The notes beneath the pieces were generated by a model. It did no database searches, was not told the DNA's origin, and worked only from the letters and a program-made list of their open reading frames with translations. The translations under genes were made by a program, and so were the position numbers. From NCBI RefSeq assembly GCF_003024525.3, contig NZ_CP035934.2:3348001-3412000 (forward strand): DNA of 64,000 nucleotides. Direction: 5' to 3'. Of this stretch, positions 1-8,975 are shown in pieces. Each line of letters opens with the position of its first letter. Positions within the stretch are counted from its first letter, which is position 1. The stretch is from Acinetobacter cumulans (GTDB lineage: Bacteria > Pseudomonadota > Gammaproteobacteria > Pseudomonadales > Moraxellaceae).

Positions 1-395
1 CAGACACGCCAAATGGCTTACAGTGTTTAACCATGATTAGCGCAGTGTTCCAATTGCTTTCAGATGTGCTCTATAAACGCTACCGTGAAGAACGTCGTTT
101 TGTTTTACAAACGCGTAGCGCGATTTCAAGTGCTGTAGAGGCGATGCAACTCAGCTCAGTCCAAGCTGCAGAGCGTCTAGTACAGCAACTCTCTGCTAAA
201 GAAAGTGCCGTGCAGGTACCTAACCACTTACTTAAAGAAATTTCGGATCATTTCCAATTGGTAAGTTTGCCAAACCCAACCAATGTACTGACTCGACATG
301 CCTTTATGATTAATGGAATGGATGCTGATGCCGCTGAATTGGCGCAGTCTTTCCGTACTGAAATCTTAAAATCAAAGCAGTCTAAAGCCTCTTAA
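1..395 (+). CDS. 3' end of an unidentified gene (partial)
   Basis: The frame is open from the left edge of the window through the first ATG at position 33 to a TAA at 393-395, so this is most likely the C-terminal part of a longer protein. The visible 130 or so residues are soluble, mostly helical and charged, with a KRYREERRF segment near the start and no membrane segment. I do not recognise the family. A separate 120-residue protein starting at 33 is possible, but no good ribosome binding site precedes that ATG. A strong terminator follows 20 bases after the stop. Confidence 0.6.
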   Translation, partial: DTPNGLQCLTMISAVFQLLSDVLYKRYREERRFVLQTRSAISSAVEAMQLSSVQAAERLVQQLSAKESAVQVPNHLLKEISDHFQLVSLPNPTNVLTRHAFMINGMDADAAELAQSFRTEILKSKQSKAS

Positions 396-414
396 ACACT
401 GCCCTGTTTACTAT

Positions 415-447
415 AAAAAAAGCCTGAACACATTCAGGCTTTTTTAT
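415..447. terminator. Bidirectional intrinsic terminator
   Basis: An 8-bp stem (AGCCTGAA/TTCAGGCT, loop CACA) has A's on the left and T's on the right. It lies between the convergent partial gene and the symporter gene. Confidence 0.85.
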
Positions 448-462
448 ATGCATTTGTTCTCA

Positions 463-1455
463 TCAATTGGGTTCATGGCTTGTCTTTGGCATAGCTTCAG
501 ACTGTGCTTTTGACGCCCAATAGGTTGCCAGTGCAGGACCAGAAATATTGTGCCATAAACTAAAAATTGCGCTTGGTAATGCTGTTAAAGGCGATGCTGC
601 AAAATGCGTTGCTGCTAAGGCCACACCCAAACCTGAGTTTTGCATGCCCACTTCAATTGCTACAGCCTTGGCATCTGCATAAGGTAGCTTAAAGAAGCGA
701 CTCACCCAAAAACCAAGTAAATACCCCAAACCATTATGTAGGGCAACTACACCTAGAATGAGCAAGCCAGATTCTAAAATTTGTGTTTTACTGCCCGCCA
801 TAATGGCTGCCACAATAGCCACAATGGCCACGACAGAAACCAAGGGCATCACCTGAATATATGATTCAGCCTTAGACTGTAACAATGTACGAATAATTAA
901 GCCCAAAACTATTGGGAATAACACAACTTGTAAAATAGAGATGAACATTGAGCCTGCATTAATTTCAATCCACTGGCTAGCCAATAAATAGAAAATAGCG
1001 GGTGTTAATAACGGAGCGAGTAAAGTAGATACCGAAGTACATGCAACTGAAAGCGCAGTATTGCCTTTGGCCATATAAGTGATGACATTTGAAGCTGTCC
1101 CACCTGGACAACACCCAACCAGAATCACACCAATGGCAATCTCAGAAGGCAAATTCATCAATTTACATAATACAAATGCCAATCCCGGCATCACAAAAAA
1201 CTGTGCAACGACTCCTATGAAGACCGCTTTAGGACTTTGCAATACCCCTTTAAAATCATCTAAGGTCATTGTCATGCCCATACCCAGCATAACAATACCC
1301 AGCAACCATGGAATATAGGCTTTGAGCCACACAAACATTTCAGGTGCTAAAAGCGCAATCCCTGCAAAGAATATTACCCATAATGCGAACGTTTTTTGAA
1401 TCAATTGTGTAAAGCGCAAGAATCCTGACATAACTCTGCCCATCTCAATGTACAT
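463..1455 (-). CDS. Bile acid:sodium symporter family protein (BASS/SBF)
   Basis: This is a 330-residue integral inner-membrane protein with about nine or ten hydrophobic segments. The [14 protein letters not shown] stretch and the later [14 protein letters not shown] stretch are the two signature regions of the BASS fold, which carry the sodium-site residues. Bacterial members import organic anions or pathway precursors with sodium; the substrate cannot be read from sequence. The annotated start has AGGG nine bases upstream. An internal Met at residue 9 (MSGFLRF) would also be acceptable. The gene is convergent with the preceding partial gene and appears monocistronic. Confidence 0.88.
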   Translation of the reverse strand: MYIEMGRVMSGFLRFTQLIQKTFALWVIFFAGIALLAPEMFVWLKAYIPWLLGIVMLGMGMTMTLDDFKGVLQSPKAVFIGVVAQFFVMPGLAFVLCKLMNLPSEIAIGVILVGCCPGGTASNVITYMAKGNTALSVACTSVSTLLAPLLTPAIFYLLASQWIEINAGSMFISILQVVLFPIVLGLIIRTLLQSKAESYIQVMPLVSVVAIVAIVAAIMAGSKTQILESGLLILGVVALHNGLGYLLGFWVSRFFKLPYADAKAVAIEVGMQNSGLGVALAATHFAASPLTALPSAIFSLWHNISGPALATYWASKAQSEAMPKTSHEPN

Positions 1456-1551
1456 GCTTATACCCTGCCATAAGTCGCTAGCACGTCACAATTCACCTTT
1501 GGACTAAAAAGTATAAAATGCCTACATATTCATAATATTTCTATTTCTGCT

Positions 1552-2211
1552 TTATGCCTCTGTTATTGCTTTTATGTCTTTCATATAAATCCGTTTCACA
1601 CCATTAGATAGCATGTCCTGCCATGCCTGCTGCAATGACCCTTGTAGATCAATCCCCTTGCATGCATCTGCCACCACAAAGGTACGAAAACCTAAACGAC
1701 TTGCATCCATTGCTGTCCACGCCACACAAAAATCTGTAGCAATACCCACAATAAAAACGCTATCAATCCCACGTTCTTTTAAATAACCAGCAAGACCTGT
1801 TGAGGTTTGATGATCAGCTTCCATAAATGCAGAATAACTATCAATGTTGCTATGCATTCCTTTACGAATCACCAATTGGGCATGTGGAATAGACAAGTCT
1901 GGATGTAAAGCAGCATCATGTGTGCCTTGGACGCAATGTGTAGGCCAAAGCACTTGTGGGCCATAGGCCAATTTAATGCTGTCATAGGGCTTCGCACCCT
2001 CATGATTGGCCGCAAATGAAATATGATTCGCCGGATGCCAATCTTGCGTTAATACTACATTTTCAAAATATTGCGCCAATTGATTAATTGCAGGAATAAT
2101 CTGATCTGCATTTGCCACAGCAAGGTTGCCACCTGGTGTAAACCCATTCTGAACATCGACCACAATTAAGGCACAATTCTTTTGCATATCACTCAATCCA
2201 TTTTCATTCAA
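1552..2211 (-). CDS. pncA: Nicotinamidase
   Basis: Cytoplasmic cysteine amidohydrolase that converts nicotinamide to nicotinate and ammonia in the NAD salvage pathway. The catalytic triad is visible as Asp19 (VVDVQNGF), Lys117 (IRKGMH) and Cys162 (GIATDFCV). The DWHPANH segment at residues 57-63 supplies metal ligands. The length of 219 residues is normal for the PncA/isochorismatase family. The start could instead be Met9, which has a closer purine-rich tract. It lies 27 bp downstream of an uncharacterised gene on the same strand, so the two may be cotranscribed. nadC, which uses the next product chain of pyridine metabolism, is elsewhere in the window. Confidence 0.92.
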   Translation of the reverse strand: MNENGLSDMQKNCALIVVDVQNGFTPGGNLAVANADQIIPAINQLAQYFENVVLTQDWHPANHISFAANHEGAKPYDSIKLAYGPQVLWPTHCVQGTHDAALHPDLSIPHAQLVIRKGMHSNIDSYSAFMEADHQTSTGLAGYLKERGIDSVFIVGIATDFCVAWTAMDASRLGFRTFVVADACKGIDLQGSLQQAWQDMLSNGVKRIYMKDIKAITEA

Positions 2212-2238
2212 TTCAATCTGCGCTTGGGCGCATTCGGT

Positions 2239-2649
2239 TCACGGTTGTAGTATTTCGTCTTGACGATAAAAATAAAATGACCCGCCTAGCGAATTCAAGT
2301 TATATCTCGGCAAATCCTGTTGTAAAGACCGCGCAAAACGTGGATAAATTTTGGATTTACGTTCAGTGGAGGCATGAAAACAAAAATACAAAGGTTGATA
2401 TTTATAGACAAAATTTACAATATGCTCACGCGCCAAACGCATGACTTCAAAGGCATTAATCCCCATATTAACATCATCTTGTACAGGGTCATCGGCAAAA
2501 GCCAGCCAAGCATTCATACCTTTGCTTCGAGCGAAATTCATTTTTTTAACATCACGTTTGAGCGTTAAGTTAAATTCATTTTGCTTAAATGAAAGTGTAA
2601 AAAGCTGACCATCAACTTTAAATTGTGCCATCCAATGATTTTGACTCAT
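2239..2649 (-). CDS. Uncharacterised protein, about 136 aa
   Basis: The frame extends to 2688, but the ATG at 2647-2649 has a strong GGGGG Shine-Dalgarno tract immediately upstream and gives MSQNHWMAQFKVDG, so I place the start there. The protein is soluble and basic, with alternating beta-rich segments (QLFTLSFKQNEFNLTLKRDV) and a central PLYFCFHASTERKSKIYPRF segment. I do not recognise the family, and no catalytic motif is apparent. It sits 27 bp upstream of pncA on the same strand and downstream of the terminator of the MFS gene. Confidence 0.7.
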   Translation of the reverse strand: MSQNHWMAQFKVDGQLFTLSFKQNEFNLTLKRDVKKMNFARSKGMNAWLAFADDPVQDDVNMGINAFEVMRLAREHIVNFVYKYQPLYFCFHASTERKSKIYPRFARSLQQDLPRYNLNSLGGSFYFYRQDEILQP

Positions 2650-2755
2650 TTGGCCCCCGTATTCTTTTTTATTTAATTTTATTATCACATATAAATCAGC
2701 AGTCTAACTTAAAATTTCAGCAAATATTTAAACATCAAAACATTTATATCCCACA

Positions 2756-2787
2756 ATAAAAAAGCCCGTCGATGACGGGCTTTTTTA
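2756..2787. terminator. Intrinsic terminator after MFS gene
   Basis: GCCCGTC-GAT-GACGGGC hairpin flanked by A and T runs, 15 bases beyond the stop of the minus-strand transporter gene. Confidence 0.85.
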
Positions 2788-2800
2788 CTTTTATTGGCGA

Positions 2801-4006
2801 TTAAGCCAGACGACGTGTCAGTAATAACATCACAATCGCAGAAATAATAATACATGGAATGGCTGCTGAAATTACACCTGCAGCACCAAAGCCAGCAGTT
2901 AACAATGCACCAGCAATTGCGGGCCCAAGCATTGCTCCTACACGACCCACTGCCGATGCAACACCAATACCTGTACCACGTACAGTTGTTGGGTAAACAA
3001 TACCACCGAACGCATACAATACGCCTTGGCAACCAATCACAAATGCACCAACCAATGCAGAAGCCAAGTACATTTGCGTTAATGAACCTGCTGCATTTAA
3101 TGCCAATAGGCCTGCTAAAATACCGCCGTACATCAACAAGATTACGAAGGTTTTTTTCCAACGATCCGTCAATACACCTAGCACCACCGTACCTACAGTT
3201 GCACTCACCATGAAGTAGAACTGTGCAGTCGCGCCTTCTTTACGTGTAAAGCCTAATTCTTGGAACAACGACGGTAACCAACTTAACATTATGTAAACCA
3301 CCATCAATGTGAAGAAATAGCTCGTCCAAAGGAAGACCGTACGCAATAAGTTTTCAGAGTTAAATAGGTCTTTAAAAGAACCTTGTGGAACTGCTTCAGT
3401 GCTTGCAGTCGCAGTTTGCTCTTTTGCTTTTAAATATTCTTTAGACTCAGGAAGCAATAGCATCATGATTGGAATCACGATGATCGGTAACAAGCCACCT
3501 AAATAGAAAATGTTTTTCCAGTTTGAACCAAACTCAGTACTTGCCACCAACGATAAAATTGCAGCACCAACAGGCATACCGCAGTACATTAGACCTACAG
3601 CACGACCACGGTTTGCAGGTGTTACCGCTTCAGAAGCCAATGTAATTAAGATTGGCATAGCAGCACCAAGTCCTGCACCAGCCAAGAAACGTACTGCAAG
3701 TAATGAATTAAAACTATTCACCCATACTGTACATAATGTGAAAACTGCAAAAATGGCAACCGACCAAATTAATACCGTTTTACGACCAATCCGATCCGCA
3801 ATTCGACCACCAACTAGTGCACCAGGCAGTAAGCCTAAAATCCCTGCACTAAAAAACACCCCCAGTTGCGAACTATCTAGACCGAAACTTTCACGAATAC
3901 CAGCAGCTGCAATACCTGCTGCCTGAATATCTAAGCCTTCGATTACGGCAATTAGAAAACAGATCGCTACCGTGACAATAGCATGTTTATTATCTGACTT
4001 TTCCAT
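2801..4006 (-). CDS. MFS aromatic-acid:proton symporter, MhpT-like
   Basis: This is a 401-residue, 12-TM major facilitator. The N-terminal pattern VAICFLIAVIEGLDIQAAGI and the loop 2-3 motif GGRIADRIGRK match the aromatic acid:H+ symporter family, and overall it resembles E. coli MhpT (3-(3-hydroxyphenyl)propionate transporter). TM1 carries the family's acidic residue in EGLD. No aromatic catabolic genes lie beside it, so the substrate is unknown. It starts about 730 bp from the divergent dapA and has its own terminator, so it is probably monocistronic. Two distant AAHS paralogues occur at 45-48 kb. Confidence 0.85.
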   Translation of the reverse strand: MEKSDNKHAIVTVAICFLIAVIEGLDIQAAGIAAAGIRESFGLDSSQLGVFFSAGILGLLPGALVGGRIADRIGRKTVLIWSVAIFAVFTLCTVWVNSFNSLLAVRFLAGAGLGAAMPILITLASEAVTPANRGRAVGLMYCGMPVGAAILSLVASTEFGSNWKNIFYLGGLLPIIVIPIMMLLLPESKEYLKAKEQTATASTEAVPQGSFKDLFNSENLLRTVFLWTSYFFTLMVVYIMLSWLPSLFQELGFTRKEGATAQFYFMVSATVGTVVLGVLTDRWKKTFVILLMYGGILAGLLALNAAGSLTQMYLASALVGAFVIGCQGVLYAFGGIVYPTTVRGTGIGVASAVGRVGAMLGPAIAGALLTAGFGAAGVISAAIPCIIISAIVMLLLTRRLA

Positions 4007-4734
4007 TGGAGAATCCTTGTGTCAATCAGTGTTCAAAAAAATGCATCATCTATGAGCAACTTAAATGAACATACTGACAATAAGTGTTAGTCCAAAGGCG
4101 AATAGGGCTTATATTTGTTGATTTTTCTTTTAGTTAAGCAGGTAGATATAAAGTCTTAAAAGCGATAAATACATTTCACTCTGATTCATTAAATGTGACA
4201 TTTCAACAGATAGATCAACTACTATTCTTTACGGTTTGGTATGTAACAAAAAAAATCATTATATTTAAAACAGATTATTAACATAATTTTTAAAGATCAT
4301 TTGCAACAAATACATCGCAATTTTCTATAACTTTCAAGTCTATGTTCATCTTTTTTTTATCTTAAATTCTGATCAAAATAGACGGAATAGCACACTAGAC
4401 ACGCTCTTAAGCTAATCTCATTCTATTTTAACCATAGATTTTGGCGCTTTTTAGCCTATATTTTGTTGTTTATCTATACAGTATAGCCATACGCGTAAAA
4501 ACCAATCTCATTTGTTAAAAGCAAGTGCTTGATTGTTTTAATTAAGCTTTGTATAAAGTTTTTTACCGCTTTGACTAAAGCATATTGTTCTTAGACGCAT
4601 GATCAGTCATAATTTGCATAAGCATTACCCAATTCCATGCAAACGGATTGATTTGCTGTCTATCAAAAATACGAACCTGTCCAAATTCATACTCAATTTA
4701 GTCGTTTGGATAGAAAAATAGGATTGTTTTAAAA
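4007..4734. other. Long divergent intergenic region
   Basis: This is 728 bp of AT-rich sequence between the divergent MFS gene and dapA. No open frame with a ribosome binding site is seen. It contains a good promoter pointing at dapA (separate entry), and presumably the MFS promoter at its left end. No obvious hairpin or repeat was recognised. Confidence 0.6.
4529..4557 (+). promoter_or_regulatory. Sigma-70 promoter for dapA
   Basis: TTGATT (4529-4534), 17-bp spacer, TATAAA (4552-4557). This matches the consensus at 4/6 or better in each hexamer and would give a 5' UTR of about 170 nt for the dapA-bamC transcript. Confidence 0.5.
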
Positions 4735-5634
4735 ATGACTCAGCAAGCACAGCCGATCCAAGGCTCAATTGTCGCAATCGTCACCCCAATGTTCGAAGAT
4801 GGCAGCGTAGATTGGAAGGGACTCGAAAAGCTCGTTGAGTGGCATATCCAAGAAGGCACAAACAGTATTGTTGCTGTAGGTACGACAGGCGAAGCATCGA
4901 CTTTAAGCATGGCAGAACACACTCAAGTGATCAAAGAAATCATTCGTGTTGCCAACAAACGTATTCCAATTATTGCTGGTACGGGTGCAAACTCAACCCA
5001 CGAAGCGATTGAACTGACCAAAGAAGCAAAAGAACTTGGTGCAGACGCCGCGCTACTCGTAACGCCTTATTATAATAAGCCAACTCAAGAAGGCCTGTTC
5101 CAACACTACAAAGCCATTGCTGAAGCTGCTGATTTACCCATGATTTTGTATAACGTACCAGGTCGTACTGGTGTCGATATGCTCAATGACACGGTTATTC
5201 GTTTAGCTGACATTCCACAAATTGTGGGCATTAAAGATGCAACAGGTGATGTGCCACGTGGTATTGAATTAATCAAAGGCCTTGAAGGCAAAAGCATGAC
5301 TGTTTATTCAGGTGACGATGCTACGGCATATCAACTGATGGAACATGGCGCAAAAGGCAATATCTCTGTTACTGCCAATGTTGCACCAAAAGCAATGAGC
5401 AACGTATGTGCAGCAGCTCTTGCCGGTGATCATGCTAAAGCTACTGAAATTAATGCAACAGTTGCAAATCTACACAATATTTTATTTTGTGAATCTAACC
5501 CAATTCCTGTGAAATGGGCACTTCATGATATGGGCTTAATCAGCACAGGTATCCGCCTGCCGTTGACACCGCTTGCAGAACAATACCGCGCACCGCTACA
5601 CGAAGCACTTAATCAAGCGGGCGTAATCAAATAA
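4735..5634 (+). CDS. dapA: 4-hydroxy-tetrahydrodipicolinate synthase
   Basis: Condenses pyruvate with aspartate semialdehyde in the first committed step of lysine and meso-diaminopimelate synthesis, so it feeds peptidoglycan. It is a 299-residue TIM barrel. The Schiff-base lysine is Lys167 in VGIKDATGD, with the proton-relay Tyr139 (ILYNVPGRTG) and Thr50-Thr51 (VGTTGEAS), and Arg144 binds the substrate carboxylate. Length and motifs are canonical. It is the first gene of dapA-bamC, with 14 bp between them, the same order as in enterobacteria. Confidence 0.97.
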   Translation: MTQQAQPIQGSIVAIVTPMFEDGSVDWKGLEKLVEWHIQEGTNSIVAVGTTGEASTLSMAEHTQVIKEIIRVANKRIPIIAGTGANSTHEAIELTKEAKELGADAALLVTPYYNKPTQEGLFQHYKAIAEAADLPMILYNVPGRTGVDMLNDTVIRLADIPQIVGIKDATGDVPRGIELIKGLEGKSMTVYSGDDATAYQLMEHGAKGNISVTANVAPKAMSNVCAAALAGDHAKATEINATVANLHNILFCESNPIPVKWALHDMGLISTGIRLPLTPLAEQYRAPLHEALNQAGVIK

Positions 5635-5648
5635 AGAGCAGTAAAATT

Positions 5649-6254
5649 ATGCAATTACGTTTAGGTCTCACCCTTGCACTTTCAGTATTCAGTTTAGCAG
5701 GTTGTAGTTCTTTGGCCTTTAAAAATGGCACCTTAGATTATAAAGAAACCACAACTTTAGAACCGTTAAAATATCCTGAAGGTTCAATGGTGCGACCTGT
5801 GGCGCCATTGTACCCTGCTCCAACGGTTGACGCGCTTGCAATTGAGCATGCACCAAAACTTGAAAACAAACGTGGCAACCGTTTTGCTTTACCACGCCCA
5901 GATGCAGCTCAGGAACAATCCTCTGCAGACGACTCAAATAGCACAGCTATGCTAGGACATCCTCAGCTTTTAAGTGATGGAAATCAAAATCCTTTACTCA
6001 AAATTGATGGAAATTCTGCTACAATTTGGCAGTACACACTTGCTACCCTCAGTAGCCTCAATCACACCATCGTTGGTCAAAGCAAAAACCGTTATGAAGT
6101 AACTGTTAAAGTCGACCAAAAAACGTATGTGTTAAGACTTTCTTCTGTGGGTACTAGCAATAACCTAGCTGTATTCAATGCCGATAACACTTTTGCAGAT
6201 AAAGAAGTCGCTGCAGAATTGTTAGCTCAGATTTACCAAAATTGGCCAGCCTAG
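5649..6254 (+). CDS. bamC: BamC-like outer-membrane assembly lipoprotein (short form)
   Basis: A 201-residue lipoprotein with a type II signal peptide and lipobox LAGC at residues 16-19. The synteny dapA-bamC-purC and the layout (lipidated Cys, long extended N-terminal segment, then one alpha/beta helix-grip domain from about residue 125) identify it as BamC (NlpB), an accessory subunit of the beta-barrel assembly machine. E. coli BamC is about 344 residues with two helix-grip domains; this one has room for only one, which appears to be a lineage-specific short form rather than a truncation, since the frame ends cleanly. The identification rests mainly on context, as sequence similarity is weak. 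Confidence 0.78.
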   Translation: MQLRLGLTLALSVFSLAGCSSLAFKNGTLDYKETTTLEPLKYPEGSMVRPVAPLYPAPTVDALAIEHAPKLENKRGNRFALPRPDAAQEQSSADDSNSTAMLGHPQLLSDGNQNPLLKIDGNSATIWQYTLATLSSLNHTIVGQSKNRYEVTVKVDQKTYVLRLSSVGTSNNLAVFNADNTFADKEVAAELLAQIYQNWPA

Positions 6255-6275
6255 ACATTTCTAGGCATTTTTTTT
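6249..6275 (+). terminator. Terminator or attenuator between bamC and purC
   Basis: GCCTAG-ACATTT-CTAGGC hairpin followed by A and eight T's. The bamC stop codon TAG lies inside the left arm. The T run ends 16 bases before the purC start, so the element could reduce read-through into purC. Confidence 0.6.
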
Positions 6276-6291
6276 GAAAAAGGTTCCCTCC

Positions 6292-7011
6292 ATGTTAAAA
6301 CAAACCTTGCTCTATACTGGTAAAGCGAAATCTGTTTATGAAACAGACAGTGCAGATCACCTCATCCTAGTCTTCCGTGACGATGCCTCTGCATTCAATG
6401 GCGAGAAAATCGAACAACTAGATCGTAAAGGTAAGGTGAACAACCGTTTTAACGCCTTTATCATGGAAAAATTGGCAGCCGCTGGTATTGAAACTCACTT
6501 TGAGAAACTTCTTTCTCCAACTGAAGTTTTAGTAAAAAAATTACACATGATTCCTGTGGAATGTGTAGTACGTAACTATGCAGCTGGTTCTTTATGCCGT
6601 CGTTTAGGTGTTGAAGAAGGTAAAGAATTGGTTCCACCAACATTCGAACTTTTCTTTAAAGACGATGCACTTGGCGATCCAATGGTAAATGAATCGCAAG
6701 CTATTTCTTTGGGTTGGGCGACTGCTGAGCAATTGGCTCAAATGAAAGACCTTACATACAAAGTAAATGACGTACTGAAAGAACTTTTTGCTACAGGTAA
6801 CATGCTTCTTGTTGATTTCAAACTTGAATTTGGTGTTTTCCATGACCGTATCGTACTGGGTGATGAATTCTCTCCAGATGGTTGCCGTCTATGGGACAAA
6901 GACACCAAGAAAAAACTCGACAAAGACCGTTTCCGTCAAGGCCTAGGCGGTGTTGTTGAAGCATACGAAGAAGTTGCTGCACGTATTGGCATCGACCTTT
7001 CAGACATCTAA
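6292..7011 (+). CDS. purC: Phosphoribosylaminoimidazole-succinocarboxamide synthase (SAICAR synthase)
   Basis: ATP-dependent ligase that joins aspartate to CAIR in purine synthesis. The start is placed at the ATG at 6292 ([16 protein letters not shown]), which has AAGG about eight bases upstream and matches the family N-terminus; an in-frame TTG at 6274 is rejected. The resulting 239 residues are close to the E. coli 237. Signature segments [19 protein letters not shown] and LVDFKLEFG are present. purE and purK of the same pathway are at 61-62.6 kb. A hairpin with a T run separates it from bamC. Confidence 0.97.
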   Translation: MLKQTLLYTGKAKSVYETDSADHLILVFRDDASAFNGEKIEQLDRKGKVNNRFNAFIMEKLAAAGIETHFEKLLSPTEVLVKKLHMIPVECVVRNYAAGSLCRRLGVEEGKELVPPTFELFFKDDALGDPMVNESQAISLGWATAEQLAQMKDLTYKVNDVLKELFATGNMLLVDFKLEFGVFHDRIVLGDEFSPDGCRLWDKDTKKKLDKDRFRQGLGGVVEAYEEVAARIGIDLSDI

Positions 7012-7031
7012 TTGATTCTGAAACTTCACAC

Positions 7032-7064
7032 AAAAAACCGAGCCTTGCTCGGTTTTTTGTTTTT
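7032..7064 (+). terminator. purC terminator
   Basis: CCGAGC-CTT-GCTCGG stem flanked by six A's and six T's, 20 bases past the purC stop. Confidence 0.9.
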
Positions 7065-7230
7065 ATCGCCTGAGTACTTCACTATGGCGCAGACAGTTTC
7101 TTGAAGAGAAATAGCAGAGTCATAAATAATATTTTACCAGTCGTAAAATTTTTAGTTATATTCTTAATAATAAATTCAAATACTTTTAACTTAATCTAAA
7201 AAACAAATCAAACTTATAAAAATGCCCGTT

Positions 7231-7259
7231 TTTACAAACAAGGCAAAGCCTCTTATCAT
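7231..7259 (+). promoter_or_regulatory. Promoter of a candidate small RNA
   Basis: TTTACA (7231-7236), 17-bp spacer, TATCAT (7254-7259). Each hexamer matches consensus in five of six positions. There is no protein gene downstream on this strand. Confidence 0.5.
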
Positions 7260-7265
7260 ACAAAA

Positions 7266-7402
7266 CAGATTAGACAGCCAGAGTGATCTCAAACCAATCA
7301 TATCTGTGCTGTCGACCAAATTTGTTATTGTCTGCATAGATGTCTGACACAAAAGCTTTCTTTTTCGGCCCAGTTCTCCCCCAAGATACTGGGCTTTTTT
7401 TT
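7266..7402 (+). ncRNA. Candidate intergenic small RNA, about 137 nt
   Basis: A near-consensus promoter lies just upstream and a strong intrinsic terminator closes the unit (GCCCAGT/ACTGGGC stem with an inner TCT/AGA extension and a C-rich loop, then eight T's, 7368-7402). Between them is no credible reading frame on the plus strand. purC already has its own terminator 300 bp upstream, so this terminator needs another transcript. The 5' half has two possible stems that cross each other: ACAGAT 7265-7270 with ATCTGT 7302-7307, and GACAGC 7273-7278 with GCTGTC 7308-7313. They could form a pseudoknot or be alternatives. The RNA would end 24 bp from the convergent rarA stop. Confidence 0.5.
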
Positions 7403-7426
7403 GTCCAGACATGCTCGCTTTGTACT

Positions 7427-8701
7427 TTATTGTTGCTGTTGTTGTTCCTGCCAACGGCGTTGTTGCAAACGCTCCCCCTCAACCTCACGCTTATTACGTG
7501 CCGACTCATACAACTTCGTGCCTTTTAATTCAGGTGGAAGGTAATCTTGACGAACAAAATGCTCTGGATAATTGTGTGGGTATAAATAGTGGGCACCGTA
7601 GCCTTGTTCTTTCATCAATTTGGTAGGTGCATTACGTAAATGTAAAGGCACAGGCAAATTCGCAGTTTTCTCGGCCAAATCCATGGCTTTGTTAATCGCT
7701 AAATAGGTACTGTTGCTTTTTGCACTGGTAGCTAAATATACAACGCATTGGCCCAATATAATGCGTGCTTCAGGCATGCCAATCGCTTGTACCGAACGGA
7801 AGCATTCACCCGCCAGCAATAAGGCATTCGGATTCGAATTACCAATATCTTCGGATGCTGCAATCAGCATACGGCGTGCTAAAAATACAGGATCTTCACC
7901 GCCTTTGAGCATACGTGCCAGCCAGTACAAAGCTGCATCTGGGTCACTGCCACGAATCGATTTAATCATGGCAGACACTAAGTCATAATGTTGCTCACCA
8001 GATTTGTCATAACGGGCAATATTTTGCTGTGCAACTTTCACTACGACTGCATTCGTAATAATATTTTCTAAATCTGCTTCAAACGTGCTGGCCACTAAAT
8101 CCAACAAATTGAGTGCCTTTCGAGCATCTCCAGCAGCAAATTGGATCAAAGCTTCATATTCTTCTATTTGAATATAACGGTCTTTTAAAAATTGATCTTG
8201 CTCAATTGCATGCTTTAATAATTTTTGTATAGAAGCTTCATCTAAAGCATTTAAGGTATAGACCTGACAGCGGGATAGTAGTGCGCTATTCACTTCAAAA
8301 GATGGATTCTCCGTGGTCGCACCAATTAAAGTGATTTTGCCTTTTTCAACTGCATTTAATAATGCATCTTGCTGAGACTTATTAAAACGATGAATCTCAT
8401 CAATAAACACCACAGGCGTGAGTAAATCACCGCTGTCTGCAATCACTTCACGTAGCTCTTTAACACCCGTATTTAAAGCCGATAAACTCACAAAAGGCCG
8501 ATCAACAGCTTGAGCCAATAGCAAGGCAATTGTGGTTTTACCAACACCAGGTGGCCCCCAAAATATAATAGAGGGTAAATGCCCTTGATCAATCATCTGA
8601 CGCAATGGCGCTTCCTCTCCCAGCAGGTGATCCTGCCCAGTAATCTCAGAAAGGTCGCGGGGTCTAATTCGTTCTGGAAGCGGAATATTGCTGTCTGACA
8701 T
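7427..8701 (-). CDS. rarA: Replication-associated recombination protein A (RarA/MgsA)
   Basis: AAA+ ATPase of the clamp-loader/RuvB-like group that acts at stalled replication forks. Walker A is GPPGVGKTT at residues 49-57 and Walker B FIDEIHRF at about 99-106. The sensor segment IGATTENPSFE follows, and the C-terminal half is the tetramerisation region ending GYGAHYLYPHNYPEHF. The 424 residues fit the family. The C-terminus ends in a run of glutamines encoded by a CAA/CAG-rich tract at about 7427-7450, which could be length-variable. The gene is convergent with the candidate sRNA. Confidence 0.95.
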   Translation of the reverse strand: MSDSNIPLPERIRPRDLSEITGQDHLLGEEAPLRQMIDQGHLPSIIFWGPPGVGKTTIALLLAQAVDRPFVSLSALNTGVKELREVIADSGDLLTPVVFIDEIHRFNKSQQDALLNAVEKGKITLIGATTENPSFEVNSALLSRCQVYTLNALDEASIQKLLKHAIEQDQFLKDRYIQIEEYEALIQFAAGDARKALNLLDLVASTFEADLENIITNAVVVKVAQQNIARYDKSGEQHYDLVSAMIKSIRGSDPDAALYWLARMLKGGEDPVFLARRMLIAASEDIGNSNPNALLLAGECFRSVQAIGMPEARIILGQCVVYLATSAKSNSTYLAINKAMDLAEKTANLPVPLHLRNAPTKLMKEQGYGAHYLYPHNYPEHFVRQDYLPPELKGTKLYESARNKREVEGERLQQRRWQEQQQQQ

Positions 8702-8975
8702 TGTCTAAATTCACGGCTGCTTAAAAATACATCGGGCTCTATTCTAACACTAGCTTTTTTAATTTAAGCAGGAATATTCTGTGCCGTTTATAGAAGTTTT
8801 TTGGGTATTCATCGGCTAATTGTTGGATGGTCTGAATTTTGTGGAAAGTTTAAAATAAATATGATTAGTTGTTTGTAAAACACTTCCTGAAAGCAATGCT
8901 TCAAGCTATGCTTGGAAGGATAACACGTACAGAAACAAGGATTGCTTCTGCCGCCATAGCCACATTGGTGACCCC

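Noticed and set aside
2709..3161. 150-codon frame overlapping the MhpT-like transporter and its terminator
   Set aside because: Shadow of the transporter gene in another frame, Cys/Trp-rich and running through the terminator.
6274..6291. TTG start for purC
   Set aside because: It would precede the AAGG ribosome binding site and add six residues not found in the family; the ATG at 6292 fits better.
7355..7404. Terminator near the rarA stop as a rarA terminator
   Set aside because: The T run is only on the plus strand; on the minus strand the stem is followed by GAAAAAG, so it belongs to a plus-strand transcript.
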